A DNA stretch of 64,000 bases from CAVQBP01 sp963723205 (GTDB taxonomy: Bacteria; Bacteroidota; Ignavibacteria; Ignavibacteriales; Ignavibacteriaceae), in assembly GCA_963723205.1 (NCBI GenBank), contig CAVRQC010000008.1, positions 7,447 to 71,446 of the forward strand, in the 5' to 3' direction. The notes under the pieces are model-generated. The model did not search any database and was not told where the DNA came from. It was given only the letters and a program-made list of their open reading frames with translations. Numbering within the stretch: position 1 is the first letter of the stretch; each line of letters opens with the position of its first letter. Positions 53,587-62,061 of the stretch are shown piece by piece. A program made the position numbers and the translations under genes.

Positions 53587-54660
53587 ATGAAGAAATTCTT
53601 TTTCATAACATTCTTCATTTTCTCCTTGATTAAAATTTTCCCTTCCCAGGGAGACAAGGATGAAATTATTGTTGGGATAAAAAATTCCCCTCCTTTCATT
53701 ATGAATAATTCAGATAATAAATATTCTGGTTTAAGTATTGACCTGTGGAATAAAATAGCTGACAGCTTAAATATAAAATACACATTTAAAGAGTATAACC
53801 TACCGGATTTAATTAAAGCATTAGAGAATAATAAAATTGATCTTTGTATAAATCCACTTACAGTTACAAGTAACCGAGTAAAAAAAATAGATTTTACACA
53901 GCCCTTCTTTATTACCAATCTGGCTATCGCTACAAAACGGGAGTCCGGCAATAATGTTATTTTATTTATAACAAAATTCTTCTCTATAGATTTTATAGAG
54001 ATTGTTCTGATTTTGTTTTTAGTAATTTTAATATTTGGAATTTTAGTCTGGTTCTTTGAGAGAAAACATAATCAAGACCAATTTGAAAAAAATATGAAGG
54101 GTATTTGGAGCGGGATCTGGTGGTCTGCAGTTACAATGACTACGGTCGGTTATGGTGATAAGTCCCCTCAATCTCTGGGCGGAAGAATTGTCGCGTTAAT
54201 CTGGATGTTTACTGCAATAATCACAATTTCCAGTTTTACTGCAAGTATCACATCTTCATTAACAATAAATAAATTAAATAATAAAATAAAGGGACCCGGT
54301 GATCTGCAAAATTTTACCGTTGGTTCAATAAAAAGTTCTACCAGCGATATTTATCTTCAAAATAAAGAAATAGAACATGTAAATTTTCCTAATATAAAAG
54401 ACGGACTGGAAGCTATTGATAATAACAAAATTGCTGCTTTTGTTTACGATGAACCGATTTTACGATATACTATTAGTGAGAATGATTTACAAAACACAAT
54501 AATTATTCTCCCAAGTAAATTTAATACTCAGTACTACAGTTTTTCACTTCCGAAGAAAAGCAAACTACTTGATAAAATAAATCCTCTGTTATTAAAAGAG
54601 ATTAATTCCCCAAGCTGGTCTGATATTTTAATTCGCTATAATTTATTTGAAAAATATTAA
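53587..54660 (+). CDS. GluR0-like prokaryotic ionotropic glutamate receptor (ligand-gated K+ channel)
   Basis: A 357-residue protein with a signal peptide (about 1-20) and the GluR0 order: ligand-binding lobe 1 (about 26-118), membrane helix (about 137-157), pore loop with TVGYGD filter (186-191), second helix (about 198-226) with the SFTASITSSLT gate region, then lobe 2 (about 235-345). The lobe-1 Arg is R97 in SNRVKKIDFTQPF, which binds the amino-acid carboxylate. The VYDEPILRY acidic site in lobe 2 would bind the amino group. The TVGYGD filter predicts potassium selectivity, as in Synechocystis GluR0. Ligand unknown. The stop overlaps the convergent DUF2383 stop by 4 bases. Confidence 0.92.
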   Translation: MKKFFFITFFIFSLIKIFPSQGDKDEIIVGIKNSPPFIMNNSDNKYSGLSIDLWNKIADSLNIKYTFKEYNLPDLIKALENNKIDLCINPLTVTSNRVKKIDFTQPFFITNLAIATKRESGNNVILFITKFFSIDFIEIVLILFLVILIFGILVWFFERKHNQDQFEKNMKGIWSGIWWSAVTMTTVGYGDKSPQSLGGRIVALIWMFTAIITISSFTASITSSLTINKLNNKIKGPGDLQNFTVGSIKSSTSDIYLQNKEIEHVNFPNIKDGLEAIDNNKIAAFVYDEPILRYTISENDLQNTIIILPSKFNTQYYSFSLPKKSKLLDKINPLLLKEINSPSWSDILIRYNLFEKY

Positions 54661-55082
54661 TATTGATCTTCTAAAGATCTCATATGAAGCCGGATTTCCT
54701 GTAATCTGTTATACTGCTTTAAAAATATTTCTTTAATATTCACCGGAAATTCCTCGTTAAGCATATTCTCATATTCTCTCATCGACTTTTCTTCCAGATT
54801 TTCGCACTTTCTTAATACTGAAATTTCATCTGCACTGAGTACCTGGAAAGGGAAATTCTTCAGTTGATGATTAATAACGTTAGTATCCCCCCTCAAATCT
54901 TTTTCCAATTTTTTCAGCTCATTTATATCATCAGCAATTTTCTGAATGTAAATAACAAATATTTCCTTCAGATTTTTATCTTTGATAATTTCCGCAGCAT
55001 TTTTATAGCCCGATTGAACTTCCAGGTTTATATTAATTAAACTGCTAAGATTTTCCAGGACTTTATTATTAATCAATCTCAT
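54657..55082 (-). CDS. DUF2383 four-helix-bundle protein
   Basis: A 141-residue all-helical protein. It fits the DUF2383 (PA2169-type, ferritin-like) family: LININ-type first helix, SGYKNAAEIIKDKNLKEIF, then a second helix pair. The family's metal-ligand positions (Glu and His) are only partly evident: Glu in DINELKKLEKDL and the last helix RLQEIRLHMRSL. Function of DUF2383 proteins is unknown; some are stress-induced. No promoter partner is obvious. Its 3' end overlaps the GluR0-like gene. Confidence 0.72.
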   Translation of the reverse strand: MRLINNKVLENLSSLININLEVQSGYKNAAEIIKDKNLKEIFVIYIQKIADDINELKKLEKDLRGDTNVINHQLKNFPFQVLSADEISVLRKCENLEEKSMREYENMLNEEFPVNIKEIFLKQYNRLQEIRLHMRSLEDQY

Positions 55083-55240
55083 AACCGAAACAATATTTTC
55101 CTCTAATAAAAAATAATTTTAATTTACTATTTACTATACTGCCAAACAACACAAATAAAATCTTATACCTGTATTTTGTGCCTTTAATCATTAAAAGTTT
55201 ATGTTTCATTATTTAATTTTTTGTACTAGGAAAATAGAAA

Positions 55241-55606
55241 ATGGAACAAGGAAGAAAAATACTAATAGTTGAAGATGAGCAAGTAATTGCAATGGATTTA
55301 AAAAAGACAATTTCGGATTTCGGATATAATGTCCTTTCAACAGTTAGTTCAGGTGAAGATGCTTTAAGCTTTATGACAACAAACAAACCTAATTTAGTTA
55401 TTATGGATATTTTATTGGCAGGAGATCTGAACGGTATTGAGACCGGTGTGATAATGTCTGAACGATATAATGTACCTATTATTTACATCACTGCTTATGC
55501 AAAAGAAATTTTACTCCGATCAAAAATAACCGAATCATCAACTTTTCTTGTTAAACCCTTTAATGAATCAGAACTTCAGAAAAAGATAGAAAAAGTATTA
55601 CAGTAA
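55241..55606 (+). CDS. Receiver-only response regulator
   Basis: A 121-residue receiver domain: acidic E11-D12-E13 cluster, phosphoacceptor D56 in LVIMDILLAGDLNGIETG, Thr in YITAYA, Lys in FLVKPF. MDILLxGxxxGIE is typical of receivers linked to histidine-kinase-rich signalling of the AmiR/Rcp1-like group. No output domain and no nearby kinase. Unlike the other receiver in the window (11538), it has an ATG start. Confidence 0.88.
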   Translation: MEQGRKILIVEDEQVIAMDLKKTISDFGYNVLSTVSSGEDALSFMTTNKPNLVIMDILLAGDLNGIETGVIMSERYNVPIIYITAYAKEILLRSKITESSTFLVKPFNESELQKKIEKVLQ

Positions 55607-55688
55607 TTCTTCCGTAAAAAGATAGTATATGATTTTTATAAAAATTCAGTACTTATAAATTTTAGAACCACTGAATTATTTACCCGCT

Positions 55689-56696
55689 TTAACTTTTAAT
55701 ACTCTCTTTGATTACCGGTTTATCCTTTTTTATAACATTATCTTCTTTTCCGGAATGATAAATTTCTTCAATAATATATTCTTTTGATTCCTTAGAATGA
55801 GTAAAAATAATTATTTCAGCAACTAAACCTATTGCAAACAATTGAATTCCAAATACAATTAACAATATACCTACAAGAACTAAAGGACGGTCGGCCAGGC
55901 TAACACCTAAAAAGGTTCTTTGAAAAAATAAAAATAATGCTAATAGTGAACCTGCCGCAAAAATCAGCATACCGGGGAAGCCGAAAAAGCGAAGCGGCTT
56001 TTTAGTAAATTTTATTAAGAAGAATATGGAAATAAAGTTTACTATTCTTTCTAAATAATGCGTAAAAGAATAAACTCTTTTAGGTATATCAGTATAGTAT
56101 TGCGCAACGGCATATTCTTTAACCTTAAAACCGGATCTACTAGCCAGAAGCGGAAGAAAACGGTGTTGATCTCCATAAATATATATTTTTTCCAAAAGTT
56201 CCCTGGTAAACATTCTAACGTTACAGCCGAGATCATTATAGTTCATTCCTAAGGTATATTTAACTAATGAATGAAAAAGTTTAGCCTGCAGACGATGAAG
56301 GAAATTATCTTTTTTCCTTGATCTAATCGCGATAAGCAGATCAACATTTTCAAAAGAGTTAACAAATCCCGGAATTTCTTTTTCATCAATTTGACGATAT
56401 CCTGGTAGAGTTAAAATCAATTCTCCGAAACTTTGTTCGAAACCTGCATTAAGTGCAGCCGCATCACCAAACCATTTTGCCAATTCTATGATTTCAATCT
56501 TTTCCCCTTTTTCTTTCAATCCAAATAATTCATTTAAAATATTTTGTGAGTTTCGATCAGTAACATAGATGAATTCATAATTTAAACCTGTTGTTTCAAT
56601 ACTTTTTTTATATGCATTATACAACTCGGAGATGTTATCATATTTACTACTTTCCGAAAGCGTTATAATTATTGAAAGATCTATTTTTTTATCCAT
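55689..56696 (-). CDS. GT2-like membrane protein with degenerate catalytic motifs
   Basis: A 335-residue protein of the GtrB/ArnC/DPM1 layout: GT2-like domain (about 5-230), then two membrane helices (about 235-262 and 268-298). It aligns with its neighbour at 56696, but key motifs have changed. VDDGSS is VTDRNS (45-50), and the metal-binding VTMDGDLQ is LTLPGYRQ (95-102), so both Asp of DxD are gone. The acceptor-side region GMNYNDLGCNVRMFTREL is kept. It may be an inactive partner or an enzyme with altered chemistry. The ATG overlaps the upstream GT2 stop by 1 base, so the two are coupled. Confidence 0.83.
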   Translation of the reverse strand: MDKKIDLSIIITLSESSKYDNISELYNAYKKSIETTGLNYEFIYVTDRNSQNILNELFGLKEKGEKIEIIELAKWFGDAAALNAGFEQSFGELILTLPGYRQIDEKEIPGFVNSFENVDLLIAIRSRKKDNFLHRLQAKLFHSLVKYTLGMNYNDLGCNVRMFTRELLEKIYIYGDQHRFLPLLASRSGFKVKEYAVAQYYTDIPKRVYSFTHYLERIVNFISIFFLIKFTKKPLRFFGFPGMLIFAAGSLLALFLFFQRTFLGVSLADRPLVLVGILLIVFGIQLFAIGLVAEIIIFTHSKESKEYIIEEIYHSGKEDNVIKKDKPVIKESIKS

Positions 56697-57658
56697 TAAT
56701 TACTCCGTCTAAAAGAATAAAAAAGTTTTTTATTCATTCTCCTGTTTTTTAAAAGTCTTTCTATCTTGATATCTCCATTTTGATAAATCAGTTCACTGAT
56801 AATACCCAAGAAAAGCAAAAAGAAACTTAAAGAACCTAATAATAATGTTGTACCCATTATAGTTACCAATGATATTCCGGGATACAAAACCATTTGGAAA
56901 AGGCCAAATCCTAAAGCAAGTAAACCAAGAATCCCGAAGATCATAGAAAATAAACCAAAACCATATAGAGGTAAATAGAAGAAAGTAAAAATTATCTTCA
57001 GGGCAACCATATCTATCATAACTTTGTAAATTCGCGAAAGACCATATTTGGAAGAACCGAATTTTCTCGCATGGTGTTTAACCTTAATCTGTGTAAATTT
57101 AGCACCGGACAAAGCTGTCATAACAGGTAAAAGTCTATGCATTTCAGAATACATAGGGAATTTTTTTATCACTTCAGATCTATAAGCACGAATAGCACAA
57201 CCATTGTCTTTAACAGGAACACCGGTTAATTTGCTAATAAGTTTATTTGCAATTTTAGAAGGAATTTTTCTTGAAATCATTTTATCCTGACGATCATGCC
57301 TCCAGCCCAATACAATATCATTTCCCTCATTAATCTTTTCAATCATTTTTGCAATATCATCAGGATCATTCTGAAGATCCCCATCCATTGTGACAATTAT
57401 TTTCCCGGCAGCATTTTGAAAACCGGCATGCAGACCAATAGTTTGCCCGTAATTTCTTTTTAATTTTATAACTTTTAACCTGGGGTCCATTTCAGCTAAA
57501 TTCCGGGCATTTAAATATGTATTGTCAGAACTACCATCATCAACAAGTAATATTTCATAATCTAAATTCAAATTACGCAAAGCTTTTGTAATAGCTTCAT
57601 AAAGAGGCTGAATTGATAGCTCTTCATTATAAACAGGCACAACAATTGATAAGTCCAT
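56696..57658 (-). CDS. GT2 polyprenyl-phosphate glycosyltransferase (GtrB/ArnC-like)
   Basis: About 320 residues from the preferred start (MDLSIVVPVYNEE at 57658; an ATG nine codons upstream is open but makes an atypical leader). It has intact GT2 motifs: VDDGSSD (39-45), metal-binding VTMDGDLQ (90-96 with DxD at 92-94), and the acceptor-side GVPVKDNGCAIRAYRSEV. Two C-terminal membrane helices follow. GtrB/ArnC-like enzymes transfer a sugar from a nucleotide to undecaprenyl phosphate for later use outside the membrane. It would supply the extracytoplasmic donors that DUF2723-type transferases use. Confidence 0.9.
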   Translation of the reverse strand: MDLSIVVPVYNEELSIQPLYEAITKALRNLNLDYEILLVDDGSSDNTYLNARNLAEMDPRLKVIKLKRNYGQTIGLHAGFQNAAGKIIVTMDGDLQNDPDDIAKMIEKINEGNDIVLGWRHDRQDKMISRKIPSKIANKLISKLTGVPVKDNGCAIRAYRSEVIKKFPMYSEMHRLLPVMTALSGAKFTQIKVKHHARKFGSSKYGLSRIYKVMIDMVALKIIFTFFYLPLYGFGLFSMIFGILGLLALGFGLFQMVLYPGISLVTIMGTTLLLGSLSFFLLFLGIISELIYQNGDIKIERLLKNRRMNKKLFYSFRRSN

Positions 57659-57912
57659 AATTAAAGATATTATTACATGAGGCAAAAAAAGAGCATATTT
57701 CGTACCACTTCTATTTTAAATATAATTAGAATAAAAATTATTAAAAATTCTTTTTATAAATAAATTATTAATATATCATTTTAAGTTTTATTTTTATATT
57801 TTTTCATAATGATACACAAATAAGTTAATAAAGTTAATATATCAACATGGCATAAATATTGAAAAAATTATTGCCTACATATTATAAAATTTACAAAATA
57901 AGGAGAATCAAT

Positions 57913-60732
57913 ATGATAAAAAAAGTTACGTTCTATTTGTTTTTGTTATTTTTTGTTTTTTCATCAATAAATATTTTTTCACAAGTACCTGTAATTACTA
58001 AACAACCTCACTCACATGGTACAATAGTAGGGCAAACTGCAATTTTTTCAGTAATTGCTACAGGCGATACATTATCGTATCAATGGTATTTAAATGATAA
58101 TCCTATCGGAGGAGCAACAGATTCTTTTTATACAACTCCTGCAGCAAGTTTAACTCACAATGGTGAACTATTTTATGTTATAGTTTCCAATAAATATGGA
58201 AAAGATACTAGTACAACTGCAACACTTTATGTAACCGCCACAAATCAAAGAGTTACGGCCAACCAAATTGTATTATACAATTTTGATGAAAGAACCGGAA
58301 ATAAAATTAAGGATGTTTCAGGTGTAGCTGCTCCTCTCGATCTGACTATTACTAACACATCGTCAACTGATTGGTCGAACTATGGATTATATGTAAAGGA
58401 TAATGCCTTCATAAAATCAACAGCTGCAGCAACACACAAACTAGTTGATTCAGTTAGAGCCAACGGCGAAATGTCTGTTGAATTATGGATTAAACCGTTA
58501 TCAATAAATAACAGCAGAATTGTGGATTTATCTACTTCTTCAACAAATGTTGATTTTGGAATAGAATCTCTCCCTTCAAAAAATGGTTACAATTTTGTAT
58601 TTAGATCTACTAATACGGATAACATGGGTGTCCCTGGTGTAGTCGATAATCAAGGATTAAATAAAGATTTAATAAACTTGACATTTACTTGGAATTCCGA
58701 GGGTGTTTCTACAATTTACCGTGATGGAATTAAAGTAGCATCAGATACAATAGGTGGTAGTCCATATCCTTGGATTTACAATGCGTATTTATCTCTTGGT
58801 AGTTATTTGAATGGCGATCATCCTTGGGAAGGTATCTATTATCTAACTTCAATCTATGACCGTGCACTCGATTCAACAGAAATTGCACATAATTATTCAA
58901 TTGGGATTTCCGGTGCTGATCATCCATTCATAATAAAAGAACCCAAAAAGAAACAACTCATAGAAGGATATACTACTACATTTAGTGTTAATGTAGTTAG
59001 TGGTTTATCTGTTTCATATCAATGGCAAAAAGATGGAGTAAATATTCCCGGGGCAACTGATTCTACTTACCAGACTCCACAAGTTACTTTAGCTGACAGC
59101 GGATCAGTATTTAGGGTAATAGTAAAAAATTCCTCAGGAAGTGACACTAGTGATAATGCTCTTTTACAAGTGGCAAAGCCCAATCCTGATTGTCCCCAAG
59201 GTATAACCCATTATTATCATTTAGATGAATCATCTTCACCTTACAGAGATTTTGTAGGCTTTTCAAACGGAACAAGCAGTTCTGCACCTGCTTTAGTTAA
59301 AGGTGTTATTGATAGTGCCCAGAATTTCACAAATCAAGAGAAAATAGATATACCAAGCGATATGACTTTTAATTGGAAATCTGATGAAAGTTTCTCAATT
59401 GAATTCTGGATGAAAACTACCACTTCATCTTCTAATACAAGTGTAATTGTAGGTAGATATGATGATGTTAGTCTTGTTAACTGGTGGGTAGGCGTGGATC
59501 AAAATAGTAATATCATTTTTTCTCTTAAAAATACGGCTAATGAACAAGCTACATTGGGTGAAAATACAGGACCAGCTGTAAATGATGGGAATTGGCATTT
59601 AATTGTAGCATTAAGAGACGCAACAACAAACAAACTCTTCTTATATATTGACGGTAACATAATTGATTCAACCTCACAGACTTTTACTGCTGATTTTAGT
59701 GCAAATACACCGGTAACCTTAGGGTATTTTGACGTAAGTCCATATTATTATTATTCCGGTGCTCTTGATGAGGTTGCATTTTATAATGCCGCCTTAGCGA
59801 AATCTACAATTATGAATCAGTATTATAAAGGATTAAAAGGATACGGATACTGTGAATTAATTCCACCAGTTCCTGCTCCAACTAATTTACAGGCTGTAAA
59901 AGATAATCCGGACACTACAAATGTAAAATTATCATGGAATGATAATTCCTCAAATGAATCGGGATTTGTTTTACAAAGAAAACTTGGTGACTCTACCAGC
60001 ACAGACACTTATGTTAATATTGATACTTTAGCAGCAAATGTAACTTCCTACATTGATTCTACAACAAGTGATACAACAAAATATACTTATAGAATATATG
60101 CCTATAATGCTGATACGGTATCTGTTTTTAGCAATGCGGCAACAATTACTACGCCTCTTCCCGTGGAATTGACTTCTTTCTCCGCAAATGTAATTAACGG
60201 TCAAGTAAGAGTTCTCTGGGTAACTGCTACTGAAATTAATAATGCAGGCTTTTGGATTGAAAGAAGTATTGACAACAAGAAATTTTCACAGGTTGCCTTT
60301 ATAAAAGGGAAAGGGACTTCAACTGAAAAATCTTCTTATAGCTATACAGATAAATCAGCATTGTCCGGTAAATATTACTACAGATTAAAGCAAATCGATT
60401 TTGATGGGACATATCAATATGCAAAATCTATTGAAGTCGATATGGGACTTCCAAGTAATTATTCTTTAGATCAGAATTATCCGAACCCATTTAATCCTTC
60501 AACAACAATCAGATTTGCACTTCCTATGAATGCAAAAGTGAATATTACTTTATATAATACTCTTGGACAGAAGGTAGAAAATATCCTGAATAGTAATCTT
60601 AATGCAGGTGTTCATGAAATAGTATTAAGAGCACTTAATCTGTCAAGCGGGGTGTATTTCTATAGATTGGAAGCGCAAGGTATAGATGGTTCTAATTTTA
60701 TATCAACAAAAAGAATGATTTTAACGAAGTAA
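57913..60732 (+). CDS. T9SS-secreted surface protein with Ig-like, LamG and FN3 domains
   Basis: About 939 residues from ATG 57913 (AGGAG at 57901); the in-frame TTG 54 bases upstream is rejected. Signal peptide, then Ig-like domain (about 30-115), LamG/concanavalin-like domain (about 125-330), second Ig-like (about 335-425), second LamG (about 430-640), FN3 (about 655-745), a beta domain common ahead of T9SS tails (LPVELTSFSANVINGQVRVLW), and a C-terminal sorting domain starting QNYPNPFNPSTTIRFALP. It should be exported through the T9SS and attached to the surface. The LamG domains suggest glycan or matrix binding. Confidence 0.92.
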   Translation: MIKKVTFYLFLLFFVFSSINIFSQVPVITKQPHSHGTIVGQTAIFSVIATGDTLSYQWYLNDNPIGGATDSFYTTPAASLTHNGELFYVIVSNKYGKDTSTTATLYVTATNQRVTANQIVLYNFDERTGNKIKDVSGVAAPLDLTITNTSSTDWSNYGLYVKDNAFIKSTAAATHKLVDSVRANGEMSVELWIKPLSINNSRIVDLSTSSTNVDFGIESLPSKNGYNFVFRSTNTDNMGVPGVVDNQGLNKDLINLTFTWNSEGVSTIYRDGIKVASDTIGGSPYPWIYNAYLSLGSYLNGDHPWEGIYYLTSIYDRALDSTEIAHNYSIGISGADHPFIIKEPKKKQLIEGYTTTFSVNVVSGLSVSYQWQKDGVNIPGATDSTYQTPQVTLADSGSVFRVIVKNSSGSDTSDNALLQVAKPNPDCPQGITHYYHLDESSSPYRDFVGFSNGTSSSAPALVKGVIDSAQNFTNQEKIDIPSDMTFNWKSDESFSIEFWMKTTTSSSNTSVIVGRYDDVSLVNWWVGVDQNSNIIFSLKNTANEQATLGENTGPAVNDGNWHLIVALRDATTNKLFLYIDGNIIDSTSQTFTADFSANTPVTLGYFDVSPYYYYSGALDEVAFYNAALAKSTIMNQYYKGLKGYGYCELIPPVPAPTNLQAVKDNPDTTNVKLSWNDNSSNESGFVLQRKLGDSTSTDTYVNIDTLAANVTSYIDSTTSDTTKYTYRIYAYNADTVSVFSNAATITTPLPVELTSFSANVINGQVRVLWVTATEINNAGFWIERSIDNKKFSQVAFIKGKGTSTEKSSYSYTDKSALSGKYYYRLKQIDFDGTYQYAKSIEVDMGLPSNYSLDQNYPNPFNPSTTIRFALPMNAKVNITLYNTLGQKVENILNSNLNAGVHEIVLRALNLSSGVYFYRLEAQGIDGSNFISTKRMILTK

Positions 60733-60758
60733 AATATTTAATTAGACCAAAATATTAT

Positions 60759-60790
60759 AGCCGGCAGATAAAATATTTGCCGGCTTTTTT
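60759..60790 (+). terminator. Intrinsic terminator after the LamG/Ig/FN3 protein
   Basis: Perfect 8-bp GC-rich stem AGCCGGCA/TGCCGGCT (60759-60766 with 60778-60785), then TTTTTT. Lies 26 bases after the stop. Confidence 0.9.
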
Positions 60791-61225
60791 ATTTGATTTA
60801 ATCATTTCTAATAAACGTATTGATATTAATTTTTGAAAATATTAGACAATTAAAACCTTGCTGAGTTTAGAATCAGATACTTTAAAATTTAGAATTAAGT
60901 ATTATCCACCAATTAATTTTATCAACAGCTCAATCATTCTATAAAGCACACACAATTAAATTTCACCCATATCTTCAGTATAATTTCTTAATCCTCTAAT
61001 AATAATTGTATAATTGTGTATCAAAAAGATTTTTTCAATTTTACCTAACTTAGGGAATGTATAATTGATTTATTTACCAAAGGTTGACAATTCGAAATAC
61101 AATATTTCTTTCCTTGTCTGCATACCTGTTTTACTTAAATCAAAGCGAGTAGTAATTTTTATTATGAACAATTTATTAATAACCATTAAGCGAAGAATCT
61201 GAAAAATCCCTGGTTTATTACTATA
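60791..61225. other. Convergent intergenic region before the T9SS/SGNH genes
   Basis: About 435 bases of AT-rich sequence between two convergent transcription units. No ORF, RNA fold or repeat can be supported. A stray TTGACA near 61083 is not followed by a gene on its strand. Confidence 0.4.
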
Positions 61226-62047
61226 TCATTTTAAAAGAGTCATCTTTTTTGTTTTAACAAAATTATTAGTTCGAAGCTTATATATATATATACCACTGGG
61301 TAAGCCATAGCCATTAAAGGTCACTTTATGCGATCCTGCTCCTAATGATTCATTAACCAGATTAGCTACCAGCTGTCCTATTATGTTGTAAACATTTAAG
61401 GTAACTTTGGACGCTTCAGGAAGGCTAAATTGTATTTGTGTTGAAGGATTAAAAGGATTGGGGTAATTCTGATATAATTCAAATTTTAGCGGTAAATTTT
61501 TATTAACAGTCACACCTGTTTTAATCGACAAAGGATTATTTAATAGGTTGATAAAATTTGCTTTTATCGTTTTGCTAGTGTCATTTATATTAATACTTGA
61601 TTTGACAAATCCCTTGAAATCCCAATCAATATCTGTTTTATAATTTCCAAACGAGTTTGTACTTGATATCCGGAATCTTCCAATTCGGACATATTCAGGC
61701 GAAATTGTATCGGTGCCTTGATCACTTCCTACTGCAAGGTTTTGTATGGTACTGTCTTCAATAATCCCGATATTTACATCAGGGACATTGCTTAACTGCG
61801 AACTGTTTTGAATATAGCTAAATGTCAAACTACCATACTGAGCAATTGAATCATTCAATGTCAGTACAATCTGATATGCAGTTAGATTTATTTTCCCTGA
61901 TTGACTTTTAATAAAAGCTTCAAAATCATACTGACGATCAGTAATCATGGTATCATTTTTCAAAACTATTTGATATTGCGCAAAGGAACTGGAAAATGCA
62001 AATACCACAAATAGAACTATATTTAAATAAAAATGTTTTAAGTTCAT
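61226..62047 (-). CDS. T9SS-secreted protein with a cohesin-like beta-sandwich
   Basis: A 273-residue protein: signal peptide (ending SSSFAQ), a beta domain (about 25-185) with cohesin-like spacing (DRQYDFEAFIKSQSGKINLTAYQIVLTLND), and a T9SS sorting domain starting QNYPNPFNPSTQIQFSLP. It follows the SGNH gene by 14 bases on the same strand. The cohesin resemblance is by eye and weak; the sorting tail is certain. It may anchor or display another secreted protein on the cell surface. Confidence 0.82.
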   Translation of the reverse strand: MNLKHFYLNIVLFVVFAFSSSFAQYQIVLKNDTMITDRQYDFEAFIKSQSGKINLTAYQIVLTLNDSIAQYGSLTFSYIQNSSQLSNVPDVNIGIIEDSTIQNLAVGSDQGTDTISPEYVRIGRFRISSTNSFGNYKTDIDWDFKGFVKSSININDTSKTIKANFINLLNNPLSIKTGVTVNKNLPLKFELYQNYPNPFNPSTQIQFSLPEASKVTLNVYNIIGQLVANLVNESLGAGSHKVTFNGYGLPSGIYIYKLRTNNFVKTKKMTLLK

Positions 62048-62061
62048 TTCATTTGAATATT

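Noticed and set aside
57859..57912. TTG 57859 as start of the LamG/Ig protein
   Set aside because: AGGAG immediately precedes ATG 57913 and the signal peptide begins there.
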